Source of the DNA: Ignavibacteriales bacterium
Lineage (GTDB): Bacteria; Bacteroidota; Ignavibacteria; Ignavibacteriales; Ignavibacteriaceae
Direction of reading: 5' to 3'
DNA: 64,000 nucleotides
Assembly (NCBI GenBank): GCA_016709765.1
Contig: JADJMD010000015.1
Span: 186,001 to 250,000, forward strand
The position numbers were made by a program, and so were the translations under genes. Shown piece after piece: positions 9,814-19,037 of this stretch; positions within the stretch are counted from its first letter, which is position 1; every line of letters starts with the position of its first letter. A model generated the notes under the pieces. The model saw nothing but the letters and a program-made list of their open reading frames with translations. It did no database searches and was not told the origin of the DNA.

Positions 9814-10536
9814 ATGTCCGGTCACTCAAAATGGGCAACGATTAAAAGAAAAAAAGCTGTACTTGATTCAAAAAGAGGAAAGATTTTTACAAAGCTTATT
9901 AAAGAAATTACAATTGCAGCAAGAGATGGCGGCGATGTTAATGGAAACCCAAGACTGCGTTTAGCGGTTGATAATGCTAAAGCTCAAAATATGCCCCTTG
10001 ATAATATTGATCGTGCAATAAAAAAAGCAACTGGTGAACTTGAAGGCGTAACATACCATGAATTAACTTATGAGGGCTACGGTCCTGCTGGAGTTGCTGT
10101 ACTTGTTGAAGTTGCGACCGACAACAAAAACAGAACGGTTGCAGAAGTAAGACATTTGTTTAGCAAAAATGGCGGAAGCATGGGTGAAACCGGTTCTGTT
10201 GCATGGATGTTTGATAGGAAAGGTGTTATTACACTTCCTGCTGAAGGTAAAAAAGAAGACGATGTAATGGAAATTGTATTAGAAGCAGGAGCGGATGATC
10301 TTACTACCGAAGAAGATTTTTTTGAAGTTACGACAACCATTGAATCTTTTGAACCAGTTAGAAGATCTTTAGTTGATAAAAGTTTTACGGTTGAAAATGC
10401 TTCACTTCAGTGGATTGCAAAGAATATGATTGAGGTTAAAGGTGAAGATGCTGAAAAAGTTATGAAGATGATCGAAGGACTTGAAGATCTTGATGATGTT
10501 CAAAACGTTTTTTCTAATGCTGATATTGTTGAATAA
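9814..10536 (+). CDS. yebC: YebC/PmpR family protein
   Basis: Conserved 240-residue YebC/TACO1 family protein. Members have been described as transcriptional regulators and more recently as translation factors that relieve ribosome stalling at polyproline stretches; the bacterial role here is not decidable. The N-terminus MSGHSKWATIKRKK is the family hallmark, followed by the conserved GNPRLRLAVDNAKAQNMP region. AGGAG at 9801-9805, inside the end of recJ, is its ribosome binding site; the genes are 2 bp apart. Neighbouring ruvC and ruvA are frequent companions of yebC. Confidence 0.95.
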   Translation: MSGHSKWATIKRKKAVLDSKRGKIFTKLIKEITIAARDGGDVNGNPRLRLAVDNAKAQNMPLDNIDRAIKKATGELEGVTYHELTYEGYGPAGVAVLVEVATDNKNRTVAEVRHLFSKNGGSMGETGSVAWMFDRKGVITLPAEGKKEDDVMEIVLEAGADDLTTEEDFFEVTTTIESFEPVRRSLVDKSFTVENASLQWIAKNMIEVKGEDAEKVMKMIEGLEDLDDVQNVFSNADIVE

Positions 10537-10600
10537 TTATTTTCAGTAAATGCTTTTTAATTGTCATTCCCCCATTCGAAAGATTGATAACTCCTTATTA

Positions 10601-10677
10601 GTCATTTCGAAGTAGTCTTCGTCTGAGAAATCTTCCTTTTATAAAATAAAAAGATTTCTCCCTGCGGTCGAAATGAC
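10601..10677. repeat. extragenic palindrome (GTCATTTCGA...TCGAAATGAC)
   Basis: Inverted repeat of about 77 bp between yebC and ruvC. Outer arms are GTCATTTCGA and TCGAAATGAC, and inner arms are GAAATCTT and AGATTTC around an A/T loop. A partial additional arm (TTGTCATTCCCCCATTCGAAAG) lies just upstream at 10561-10582. It belongs to the family seen at 11253, 11934, 15058, 20645, 27337, 55308, 57060 and 62266. Confidence 0.8.
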
Positions 10678-10709
10678 AATTTATTTGTAAGACAAACTAT
10701 GAAAGTTAA

Positions 10710-11249
10710 ATGATCATTTTAGGTATAGACCCAGGAACAAGAATAACCGGATATGGAGTTGTTAAGTATTTAAATAATAGCTTCGTAAAAGTTGCCGGAG
10801 GATCAATTAACCTTCCAGCTAGTGAACCAATCCCACAACGACTTGTTATAATTTACAACGAAATAAGTAAAATCATAAAAAGATACAAACCTGATGAATT
10901 TGCAATTGAAACTGCCTTTTACGGAAAGAACGTTCAATCAGCAATGAAGATTGGTTACGCGCGCGGGGTTTCCATTCTTTGTGCACTACATAATAATATT
11001 CCTGCAAGCGAGTATTCTCCGCGAGAAGTAAAAAAATCTGTTGTTGGGAAAGGTGCTGCGAGTAAAGAGCAAGTTTCTTTTATGATTAAAACTATTTTAA
11101 ATATTAAATCAGAAAAAATTAAAGTTGATGAAAGCGATGCACTTGCAATTGCACTTTGTCACGCTTTCAGATTTAAAAATCCCGTAAAGAAAACTAAAGA
11201 TTGGAAATCTTTTATAGAAGCGTATCCGGAAAGGGTTATTAATAATTAG
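10710..11249 (+). CDS. ruvC: crossover junction endodeoxyribonuclease RuvC
   Basis: Holliday-junction resolvase. The 179 residues have an RNase H-like fold with catalytic carboxylates visible as Asp7 (GIDPGT), Glu67 (AIETAFYGKN) and the late acidic pair in VDESDALAIALCHA. Length is standard. The ATG overlaps no other gene; the preceding intergenic space holds a palindromic repeat. ruvA follows after about 100 bp, also interrupted by a repeat. RuvC works with the RuvAB branch-migration motor; ruvB is not in the window. Confidence 0.97.
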   Translation: MIILGIDPGTRITGYGVVKYLNNSFVKVAGGSINLPASEPIPQRLVIIYNEISKIIKRYKPDEFAIETAFYGKNVQSAMKIGYARGVSILCALHNNIPASEYSPREVKKSVVGKGAASKEQVSFMIKTILNIKSEKIKVDESDALAIALCHAFRFKNPVKKTKDWKSFIEAYPERVINN

Positions 11250-11252
11250 TAT

Positions 11253-11333
11253 TGTCATTCCGAACTTGTTTCGGAATCTTTAGACACCACATTTAATATA
11301 TAAACAAGAAGCTGAAATGAGTTCAGCTTGACA
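11253..11333. repeat. extragenic palindrome between ruvC and ruvA
   Basis: Begins TGTCATTCCGAACTTG with the inner arm TTCGGAATCTT, then a second hairpin AGCTGAA/TTCAGCTT and a terminal TTGACAA. It is a degenerate member of the dispersed GTCATTCCGA family, placed 4 bp after the ruvC stop. Confidence 0.65.
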
Positions 11334-11345
11334 AGAAGAGTTACA

Positions 11346-11924
11346 ATGATTGGATTTTTAACAGGAAAAATAATCTCATCCAAACCAACACAAATTATAC
11401 TTGATGTAAATGGAGTTGGATATTTGGTTAATATTTCTATAACCACATTTGAAAAGATTTCCGAAAAAGAAACTGCCTCCCTTTTTATCCACACAAGTGT
11501 TAAAGAAGATTCAATTACTCTGTTTGGATTTTTCACTCAATCTGAAAAGGAAATGTTTGAACTTTTAATTTCTATAAGTGGAATTGGACCAAAAGTAAGC
11601 TTGGGTATTTTATCCGGAATTTCTGTTGATGATTTGAAAGATGCAATTGCCAACGGAAATGTCTCCCGTTTAATTGCCATTCCCGGTATTGGCAGAAAAA
11701 CAGCCGAACGAGTTGTGCTCGAGTTAAGAAATAAAGTTGATGCGATTAAAGCAGATGGATCAATTAAAATAACATCTGCTAAAGATGAAGCTATTTCTGC
11801 ATTGGCAACGCTTGGCTACCAAAGACAACTTGCAGAAAAAGTTGTTCGGGATTTGCTTTCCGAAAATGCAAACTATTCTTTAGAAGAGCTCATAAGAAAA
11901 GCTTTAGCTGGATTGAATAAATAA
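11346..11924 (+). CDS. ruvA: Holliday junction branch migration protein RuvA
   Basis: RuvA tetramers grip the four-way junction and load the RuvB motor. The protein has an N-terminal OB fold (MIGFLTGKI), two helix-hairpin-helix motifs (ISGIGPKVSLGIL and IPGIGRKTAERVV) and a C-terminal UBA-like domain (EAISALATLGY) that contacts RuvB. The start is placed at ATG 11346 because all RuvA proteins begin MI-x-x-L-x-G; an upstream in-frame ATG at 11328 would add six unconserved residues derived from repeat sequence. That gives 192 residues. Confidence 0.96.
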   Translation: MIGFLTGKIISSKPTQIILDVNGVGYLVNISITTFEKISEKETASLFIHTSVKEDSITLFGFFTQSEKEMFELLISISGIGPKVSLGILSGISVDDLKDAIANGNVSRLIAIPGIGRKTAERVVLELRNKVDAIKADGSIKITSAKDEAISALATLGYQRQLAEKVVRDLLSENANYSLEELIRKALAGLNK

Positions 11925-11933
11925 ATTAAGTAC

Positions 11934-12012
11934 GTCCTTGCGAATCCCGATTAGGGTGAAGCAAATCTGTTTTATATTTTTAGATCGCTTCGTCAAAAAC
12001 TCCTCGCAATAA
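11934..12012. repeat. degenerate extragenic palindrome
   Basis: GTCCTTGCGAATCCCGATTAGGG...GAAGCAAATCT on one side and AGATCGCTTCGTC...CTCGCAATAAC on the other form imperfect long arms between the convergent ruvA and FAH-family genes. It matches the 20645 and 27337 copies in the GAAGCAATCT core, but more decayed. Confidence 0.6.
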
Positions 12013-12020
12013 CTCATTCT

Positions 12021-12677
12021 CTATTTCACTACACACTCAAGTTTTACGATTCCTTCAAGTTCTGCTTCAAGCTTATCGCCTTTTTCAACCTTACTAACAC
12101 CCTTTGGTGTACCGGTAAAAATTAAATCACCTGGTTCAAGTTTCATCAAAGAAGAAATGTATTGTACAATTTCAGCAGGTTTGTGCAGCATTTTTTTTAG
12201 TTGATCATTCTGACGATACTCACCATTTATTTTTAAAGAAATTTTTTCATCAAGTGTAAGTTGATTAGGAGATTTTTCTACAAATTCAGAAAGCACTGTA
12301 GAAGTATCAAAGCACTTTGCAATTGTCCAGGGATGCCCTTTCTTTTTCAAATCAGACTGAACATCACGTAAAGTCATATCCAATCCAATTCCATATCCGG
12401 CAATTGCGCGTTCTGAAGTGTCAAGATCAGCATCTTTAATATCTTCACCAATCAGTAAAACAAGTTCAGTTTCGTGATGCATATCGTTTGAAAAAGTTGG
12501 ATAAACAATTTCATCACCAGAATAAATTACAGATGAGACTGTTTTTAAAAACACAACCGGTTTTTCGTGGATAATGTTTCCAAGTTCGTGAACATGTTCC
12601 GCATAATTTCTGCCAACACAAACTATTTTGCCGATTGTAATTTCTTTGCTACTGTTTTTGATTTTAATTGTTTTCAT
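12021..12677 (-). CDS. fumarylacetoacetate hydrolase (FAH) family protein
   Basis: Short single-domain FAH family enzyme of 218 residues, similar in size to YcgM/FAHD1 acylpyruvases and oxaloacetate decarboxylases. These are metal-dependent enzymes acting on beta-diketo or oxo acids. Visible hallmarks are KPVVFLK, the metal-binding HHETELVLLIG, the DMTLRDVQ segment, the WTIAKCFD loop and a C-terminal GDLIFTGTPKGV. The substrate is not predictable. It lies 13 bp downstream of the GT9 glycosyltransferase gene on the same strand, so they are probably cotranscribed, without an obvious functional link. Confidence 0.9.
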   Translation of the reverse strand: MKTIKIKNSSKEITIGKIVCVGRNYAEHVHELGNIIHEKPVVFLKTVSSVIYSGDEIVYPTFSNDMHHETELVLLIGEDIKDADLDTSERAIAGYGIGLDMTLRDVQSDLKKKGHPWTIAKCFDTSTVLSEFVEKSPNQLTLDEKISLKINGEYRQNDQLKKMLHKPAEIVQYISSLMKLEPGDLIFTGTPKGVSKVEKGDKLEAELEGIVKLECVVK

Positions 12678-12690
12678 AAAATAAATCTCT

Positions 12691-13785
12691 TCATTTATTT
12701 AATATTTTTTCTATTTCCAAAATAACTTTTTCAGGTGTAATTCTCCTCATACAATCAACAGGACGGATACTCTTACAAATTTCCCATTGAGCCGGTTTGG
12801 GATTTGAATGCACACAAGGAATACAGGGCATATCCGACTTTAATATTGTTACTAAATCATTTGGGTGGTATGGCCCTGTTTCGTCCGCATCCGTAAACCC
12901 GGTTAAACAAAGAACAGGGATATCCAAAGCAGTTGCAATATGAGTCGGGCCTGTATCAACACCTAAAACCAAATCTGAAATACTGATAAGTGCAAACATA
13001 CTTCTTATATCAACTGCATTTTCTCCCGCCAACATAATTGCCTTGGAATGCATCATCGATGAAATTTTTTCAAAATCCTGTTTGTCTCTTTTTAATCCGT
13101 TAAAGACAACTTTATAACCGTGTTTAGAGATAAAATGATCTGCAACCGGAGCATAATTTTCAAACGCCCAATCTTTTTCAGAATACTGTGTGCTGCTGCC
13201 GGGATTGAAAAATAACATTTTATCATTTTCACTTACACTAAATGATTCCAGATGTTTACGTATTTTTATCTTCTCTTCATCAGAGACAAACACTACTGGT
13301 TTATCTTTCCCGTCTAATTGTGTCCAATTCTTTACCAATTCAGCTTCGGCTAATGTTGCTTTAATTTTAGGACGATCGATTTGATAGTCACTAAAACCAA
13401 GAGGATTTGCAAAGGATGCTATTTTTTTGGGAAAGCAGAACTTACCAACCATTGTGTAATGCGGATTAACCTCTGGTACAATTAACAAATCATATTTATT
13501 AGGAATCAACGAAATGAAAAATCCGATTTGTTTTAATATTGATGATATTGAAAAGTTAAAATTAAAAGGAATAATTTTCCTGATTCCTGGAAAATGCTTT
13601 AAAACTTCAACAGAAGTTTTTCCAACAATTACATCAATATTTGCTTTAGGGTAGGTGTAAGTCAGTCTTGATAATAATGAGGAGATAAAAACTGTATCGC
13701 CCAAAAGTCCGTTTCTAAAAACGAGAATATTTTTAATATTATTTTTATCACAAACAAACGATAAAAACTTCTCGTCTTTTTTCAT
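12691..13785 (-). CDS. glycosyltransferase family 9 (heptosyltransferase-like)
   Basis: GT9-type transferase of 364 residues, likely acting on LPS-core or surface glycan at the inner face of the inner membrane. The N-terminus carries the family start (ILVFRNGLLGDTVFISSLLSRL). The C-terminal nucleotide-sugar domain has a FNPGSS-like loop, a VLGVDTGPTHIATAL motif and a Cys-rich segment (PCIPCVH...CMRRI) that is common in the family. Sugar specificity cannot be told. It overlaps no neighbour; the asparagine-synthetase-B-like gene ends 2 bp upstream. Confidence 0.88.
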   Translation of the reverse strand: MKKDEKFLSFVCDKNNIKNILVFRNGLLGDTVFISSLLSRLTYTYPKANIDVIVGKTSVEVLKHFPGIRKIIPFNFNFSISSILKQIGFFISLIPNKYDLLIVPEVNPHYTMVGKFCFPKKIASFANPLGFSDYQIDRPKIKATLAEAELVKNWTQLDGKDKPVVFVSDEEKIKIRKHLESFSVSENDKMLFFNPGSSTQYSEKDWAFENYAPVADHFISKHGYKVVFNGLKRDKQDFEKISSMMHSKAIMLAGENAVDIRSMFALISISDLVLGVDTGPTHIATALDIPVLCLTGFTDADETGPYHPNDLVTILKSDMPCIPCVHSNPKPAQWEICKSIRPVDCMRRITPEKVILEIEKILNK

Positions 13786-13786
13786 T

Positions 13787-15051
13787 TCAGGTTTTCTGTT
13801 TTTTCTTTGTGGCTGCAGGAAATAAAATATTATTTAGGATTAATCTGTAACCGGGAGAATTTTTATGCAAACTTAAATCTGTCGGCGGATCACCAACCGC
13901 ATGCTGATAATCTTCGGGATCGTGACCGCCGTAAAAAGTAAAAGTACCTCTGCCAAAATTTCCGTGTATATATTTTACCTGATCAGTACCCTGTCGCTCT
14001 GCTAAAATAATAACAGAGTTCTTAATAAGATTTTTTCTAAACATTGTTGTTTGCCCCATAAATCCTTTTATAACATTAGCATGATCTTGTGTTAACATAG
14101 TTGGCACCGGATCATACTTTGCTGAAAAATCAAATAAAGTAAAATAATCGTTTTGTTCTAAGCCTATTTCAGCAGGCTGAATATCAACATCTGAATACTC
14201 ATAAACATATGGGTTCAAATCAATTTTAAAATTCTGAAAAGCAAATGATTTAGAAAATCTAATTTGCTCTGTGCATCAGGATCAGCTGCGTCACCATCAA
14301 ATACAGGAGCACAGATATCAACATTTTCTGCCGATAGTGAAATATCATAAGAATCTGTTGCACTGCACATTGCAAAAAGAAATCCGCCCTGCCCAACAAA
14401 ATTTTTAATTGTAAGCGAAACCGCTTTCATCATATCAGAAACTTTAGCAAATCCATTTTTCTTAGCATCATTTTCATATAATATTTGCTGATCGATATAC
14501 CATTGTGCATTACTAAAACTTGCATAGAACTTTCCATACTGACCGGTAAAATCCTCATGATGCAAGTGAATCCAATCATACTTTTCAAGATCGCCTCGTA
14601 GAATTTCATCATTCCAAATTTTATCATACTTTACATTTGCATACTCAAGTGCCAGAGTAACAGCATCATCCCAAGGTGCAAATCCAGGCGGAACATAAAC
14701 CGCAATCTTTGGTGCTTTTTCTAACCTCACCACATCCATGTTGTTATCTTCGCTTTGCACTTCAGCATAAATTTGAGATGCCTGTGACAAACTCATTTGT
14801 TCAAAGTAAACTTCCTCTAACAAACATTCAGAAACAATTTTATCTGATTGATCAATTAAAAAAGAACCGCCACGGTAGTTTAAAAGCCAATCAGCCTTAA
14901 GTCCATCCTCTAATGTGTGAAATGTAATACCATAAGCTTTAAGGTGATCCGTTTGTGTAAGATCCATCGGGATGAATATTTTATTTTGTGAAAACAGTTG
15001 AACTGAAAATAAAATAAAGAGATGGAATATTATTTTGTATTTTTTTCTCAT
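13787..15051 (-). CDS. secreted asparagine synthetase B-like protein of unknown function (frameshifted)
   Basis: Secreted protein of about 420 residues. The start is put at ATG 15051, giving the signal peptide MRKKYKIIFHLFILFSVQLFSQ; a further upstream in-frame ATG at 15090 lies inside a palindromic repeat and would add only repeat-derived residues. The mature N-terminus (IPMDLTQTDHLKAYG, WLLNYRGGSF) resembles a Bacteroidetes/Ignavibacteria family that databases often label asparagine synthetase B, although no synthetase or glutaminase motif is visible. The frame breaks at about 14243-14245 in an A-run (T-run on the coding strand). One extra base joins 14215-15051 to 13787-14218 as ...AFQNFKIDLNPYVYEY. 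The C-terminal part has HGNFGRGTFTFYGGHDPEDY. Function unknown. Confidence 0.7.
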
Positions 15052-15057
15052 ATAAAT

Positions 15058-15083
15058 AGATGCCGGATCAAGTCCGGCATGAC
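15058..15083. repeat. short extragenic palindrome
   Basis: GATGCCGGATCAAGTCCGGCATGACA: perfect arms ATGCCGGA / TCCGGCAT around CAAG. Read on the minus strand it encodes the stretch CHAGLDPAS, well known as repeat-derived false N-termini in other genomes. It sits directly 5' of the signal peptide of the preceding entry. Confidence 0.8.
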
Positions 15084-15108
15084 AAAACATTTAATTTAAT
15101 AAATCCGA

Positions 15109-16358
15109 CTAAGCAGACTTTGCATCTGACTTTATATAAATCGGTTCTGCATGTTTTTCAACAGCATCTTTTGTAATAATGCACTTATCAACATCTTTTT
15201 TATTCGGAAGATCATACATAATATCAATCATAAAATCTTCAACAATGCTGCGTAATGCACGCGCGCCTGTTTTGCGTTCCATCGCTTTTTTTACTATCGA
15301 ATCTAATGCAAACGGATCAAACTCAAGTTCAATGCCCTCCATCAAGAAAAGTTTTTGTATTGTTTGATGATTGCATTTTTAGGTTCGGTTAAAATATTAC
15401 GCATCGCTTCTTCTGTTAGCTGATGAAGAGGTGCCGCAACAGGTAATCTTCCTATCAACTCAGGAATCAATCCAAATCTTAACAGATCTTCCGGCTGAAT
15501 ATGGGAAATCAAATCATCTTCTTTTGTTTTTGCTTTTAGATCAGATGAAAATCCCATTCGGTTTTCATTAATTCTTTTAGCAATAATTTTATCAATCCCA
15601 TCAAACGCACCGCCAACAACAAATAAAATATTTTTTGTGTTAAGATTAATTAAACTCTGTTCCGGATGTTTTCTTCCGCCTTTTGGAGGAATGCCTGCAA
15701 TGGTTCCTTCTAATATTTTTAATAAAGCTTGCTGAACTCCTTCGCCAGAAACGTCACGAGTTATTGATGTACTTTCACTCTTACGCGCAATCTTATCTAT
15801 TTCATCAATGTACACAATACCTTTTTGTGCACGCTCTAAATTGTAATCAGCCGCTTGAAGCAAATGAACTAAAACTGATTCGACGTCATCGCCAACGTAG
15901 CCAGCTTCTGTTAATGTTGTAGCATCAGCAATTGCAAAAGGAACATCCAAAGCTTTAGCAAGAGTTTGCGCAAGTAAAGTTTTACCAACTCCCGTTGGGC
16001 CAATTAGCAGAATGTTGCTCTTTTCAATTTCAACATCATCAAGCTCAAAAAATGTTGTACGGCTTCCAATTCTTTTGTAATGATTATAAACTGCAACTGC
16101 TAAAACTTTTTTTGCGCGATCCTGACCAATTACATATTCATCAAGAGCTTTTTTAATTGTTTCCGGTGTATGCTGATTCCATTTACCTTGTTTCTGATTA
16201 CTGACTGCAGCAAGATTATTTTTTAAAATATCAACGCTGCTTCCGATGCATATATCACAAATGTAAACATCGGGTCCGGCAATCATGCTTCCTACTTCGT
16301 TTCCATCTCTTCCGCAGAAAGAACACTTTACAATTTTTTGTCCAGGTTTTTTAGACAT
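15109..16358 (-). CDS. clpX: ATP-dependent Clp protease ATP-binding subunit ClpX (frameshifted in this sequence)
   Basis: AAA+ unfoldase that feeds ClpP. The N-terminal zinc-binding domain has Cys12, Cys15, Cys34 and Cys37. Walker A is GPTGVGKT, Walker B VYIDEIDKIA, and the GYVGDDVE pore loop and sensor regions are present. The reading frame breaks at the T-run 15352-15356, splitting a 338-residue front from the 78-residue C-terminal domain. Adding one base restores ...KQYKKLFLMEGIELEF, exactly the family consensus at this point. Total length, about 416 residues, is then normal. As ClpX is highly conserved and both halves are intact, an indel error is the likely cause. No clpP or tig is adjacent; the TPR gene lies 8 bp upstream. 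Confidence 0.93.
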
Positions 16359-16366
16359 TAATAATC

Positions 16367-18205
16367 CTAACTAATTTTTTTCTTTAACTCAATTATATTT
16401 TTTCTTGCTTCATCCAGATAAAGTGATTTTGGAAATTTAGCAAGTAAACTTTCATAAGATTCAACAGCTTTTACATCATCTTTTAAGCCATACTGATAAA
16501 TCTGACCCTGCAAATATAAGGCTTTATCAGCATAAATGTTTTTTTCAGCTTCATCAACAATAAGCGTTAAATTTGCAATAGCATTTGGGTAATCATCAAT
16601 TGCAATTAACATTTCCGCAGTTCGTAGCTTGGCAATAGAACTAAAAACAAACGCCTGCGGATTTTGTGAAAGCTGCAAATATAAATCTTTTGCTTCGCCA
16701 AATCTTTTTTGCTCAGCCAAAAACTCCGCAGAACAATAAAGTGAAAGGTTAGACGAATCATTTTTTGCAGTGTTCAATAATATTGAAAATTCAATTGCAT
16801 CGTTTGCTACGTTATCTTTTAAGTTATTCATCACAGTAGTAAGATCTTTGCGTGCAGATTCAAAATCATTCTTAAACGAATTGATTCTTGCAATTTGATA
16901 CATTGCAAAACTTTTATCTTCCGAATTTATTCGTACTAAATTGCTTACCAATTGAAAGAGTTTTTCTGCTTCATCCAGCTTAGCTTGCTGCATTTTTATG
17001 TTTCCAAGTTCAATAAAAGCAAGCGATGCAAATTTTGAAGTTGGATAATCTTTAATAACAATCTTAAAATAATTTTCGGCTTCCACAACATCACCGCGAT
17101 AATGAGAATATAGAATCCCAATTCTCAGCATTGCTTCAATTGCTGCTTCGGAATGCTGATATACTTTTACAATATCCTGATATGCATTTATTACAGGCTC
17201 AATTTCTTTTGCTTCAACTTTTGCCGGAGTGTAAAATGTTTTCCATTCCGGATTTGCTTCATTATACTTTTGGATTAAAAGTGCTTCCTGTGTTTTTGCA
17301 TATCCCAACTTTGCAAGCGGCGTATATTGTTGATCAGAATAATTATCTAATAAAAATTTAAATACATCAGATGCGGTTTTGTATTCTCCATCGCGATAAA
17401 CGAACTCTCCAAACGAATAAATATCTGCACCGTTAGTATTTTGTTTTTTGTCTATCTCTTTATAAAGATTAAATGCCTCATCATAATTTTTTTTCTCAAT
17501 GTATAGCCTGGCTAGCAAATACCTAAAACTTATGTTATCTGATTTATATTTTTCTATAACTTCAATTGTTTCATCCAAAGCGTTTGGCTTATTTGAGTAG
17601 GAAAGAATTTTATTTTCTATCTGTGGATACTGCGATGGATTAGCTTTTATTAAATCACAATATTCTTCAGCAGCTTCGCGATAGCGCATTGTGATGTTGT
17701 ACAGCTCACCAAGATCATAAGAATATAAAAACGCATCTTTAGAAAATTTTTTCCCCTGGTTAAGTAGTTCGATTGCTTTTTCAAAATCTCTTCTTTCGAT
17801 TGCAAAATTTGCAATGATGCGAAAAGTTATTGGATTTGTTTTAAATTTTTCAGTTGCGTCATCCCAAACCTGGTAAGCTTTTGTGCGATCGCCCGCTGTG
17901 TAATATGTTGAACCAAGCAAACCGTATAAACTAACATCCTGAGGATTGGAAATAATTCTTGAGTTTATTATCGCTGCAGATTCATCATATTTTTTTAGTT
18001 GTAAATACAGCGTATTAAGTTTATTGAAGTACTGAATATTTGAAGGATCTTTTTTGTTAAGCGTTTCGATAATTTCTACAGCTTTGTTAAAATCACCCTG
18101 CTGCTCATAACTTTGTGCAAGCATAAACTGGTTTTGATCCATTGGACTTTGCTGTGCAAAAAGTGAAAAAGCAAATAGAATTACGGGAAGAATTTTCTTT
18201 ATCAT
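16367..18205 (-). CDS. secreted tetratricopeptide repeat protein
   Basis: Protein of 612 residues with a signal peptide (MIKKILPVILFAFSLFAQ) and TPR-like helical repeats along nearly its whole length, for example around residues 25-160, 165-300 and 345-610 (patterns such as AEKLFQLVSNLV, AVESYESLLAKFPKSLYLDEARK). Proteins like this act as periplasmic or outer-membrane-associated scaffolds, similar in style to YbgF/BamD-type TPR proteins, but no specific partner is evident. clpX starts 8 bp downstream of its stop, so they may share a transcript. Function beyond protein-protein interaction is unknown. Confidence 0.8.
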   Translation of the reverse strand: MIKKILPVILFAFSLFAQQSPMDQNQFMLAQSYEQQGDFNKAVEIIETLNKKDPSNIQYFNKLNTLYLQLKKYDESAAIINSRIISNPQDVSLYGLLGSTYYTAGDRTKAYQVWDDATEKFKTNPITFRIIANFAIERRDFEKAIELLNQGKKFSKDAFLYSYDLGELYNITMRYREAAEEYCDLIKANPSQYPQIENKILSYSNKPNALDETIEVIEKYKSDNISFRYLLARLYIEKKNYDEAFNLYKEIDKKQNTNGADIYSFGEFVYRDGEYKTASDVFKFLLDNYSDQQYTPLAKLGYAKTQEALLIQKYNEANPEWKTFYTPAKVEAKEIEPVINAYQDIVKVYQHSEAAIEAMLRIGILYSHYRGDVVEAENYFKIVIKDYPTSKFASLAFIELGNIKMQQAKLDEAEKLFQLVSNLVRINSEDKSFAMYQIARINSFKNDFESARKDLTTVMNNLKDNVANDAIEFSILLNTAKNDSSNLSLYCSAEFLAEQKRFGEAKDLYLQLSQNPQAFVFSSIAKLRTAEMLIAIDDYPNAIANLTLIVDEAEKNIYADKALYLQGQIYQYGLKDDVKAVESYESLLAKFPKSLYLDEARKNIIELKKKIS

Positions 18206-18300
18206 AACTTAAAAATAGCAATTAATTGCGCTCATTCAAGGGGATAAATGCGGCTATAAATCAACCTATTTTGGGACTGTTCTTGAATTGTTCTAAAAAA

Positions 18301-18921
18301 CTACCAACCACTATCTCCATTACCAGCGGTACTAAAACTTATTAAAATCCCTACTGTAAATCCCCAGGACGTGTTGCCATCAGATAATCCAAATGATGGT
18401 CCTAAGTAAAAGTGTTTTGCAATAAATATTGGCAAAGTGGCTCCTACTGCTGTAACCGGATTCCCGCTATGTTCTGCGGTCGGAATTCCTACAGCAAATG
18501 AGAGTATTGGATACCAGCTTATATCTTTATGTAAAGGAATTTTACTGCCTACATTAAAACCAACCATAATAGCATCGCTACCAAGATCTGAGGTTGAATA
18601 GCCCAGGTTTAACTCGAGTTGTGCTTTTTTCTTGATGAGAACAACTCCCAAGGATACAGAGTTGCTGCTAACGTGTATATCTTTGGAATAATAATAATTG
18701 TCCAATTCGATTGTTGAGGTAGAAGTTGAAAAACCAAATTCAAAAATTCCACCGAGCGCAAAGCCTCCGCCAAATGATGCAGCGTAACCACTTTCTAAAC
18801 CAGTGTAGCCGCCGTTCAAAAAAAGACCCGCTTCTCCCTTATCTAAAAAAATACCTTGAGAGTATGTATGAGAAGAAACAAATAGAGTAACTAATACTGC
18901 AAGAACAAAACTGTTTTTCAT
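18301..18921 (-). CDS. putative outer-membrane beta-barrel protein
   Basis: Hypothetical protein of 206 residues with a clear signal peptide (MKNSFVLAVLVTLFVSSHTYSQ) and a Gly/aromatic-rich alternating pattern (GLFLNGGYTGLESGYAASFGGG..., LELNLGYSTSDLGS, WGFTVGILISF) expected for a small outer-membrane barrel. No named family recognised. It lies downstream of the TonB-domain genes on the same strand, separated by a hairpin. Confidence 0.6.
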   Translation of the reverse strand: MKNSFVLAVLVTLFVSSHTYSQGIFLDKGEAGLFLNGGYTGLESGYAASFGGGFALGGIFEFGFSTSTSTIELDNYYYSKDIHVSSNSVSLGVVLIKKKAQLELNLGYSTSDLGSDAIMVGFNVGSKIPLHKDISWYPILSFAVGIPTAEHSGNPVTAVGATLPIFIAKHFYLGPSFGLSDGNTSWGFTVGILISFSTAGNGDSGW

Positions 18922-18996
18922 TTGAGATCCCCTTAAATGATAAATAATTGTAATGCAAAATTAAAACAGTTTTAATAAATATTGAAAAGTTTGATT

Positions 18997-19028
18997 TAGG
19001 AAGTCACGAACCAATCCATGACTTCCTA
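18997..19028 (-). terminator. hairpin downstream of TonB-domain gene
   Basis: Ten-base perfect arms TAGGAAGTCA / TGACTTCCTA around a 12-base loop, 10 bp after the stop of the 19038-19397 gene. The following minus-strand sequence is A/T rich but not a clean T-run, so it may be a weak terminator or RNA-stabilising hairpin. Confidence 0.5.
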
Positions 19029-19037
19029 AAAAATATT

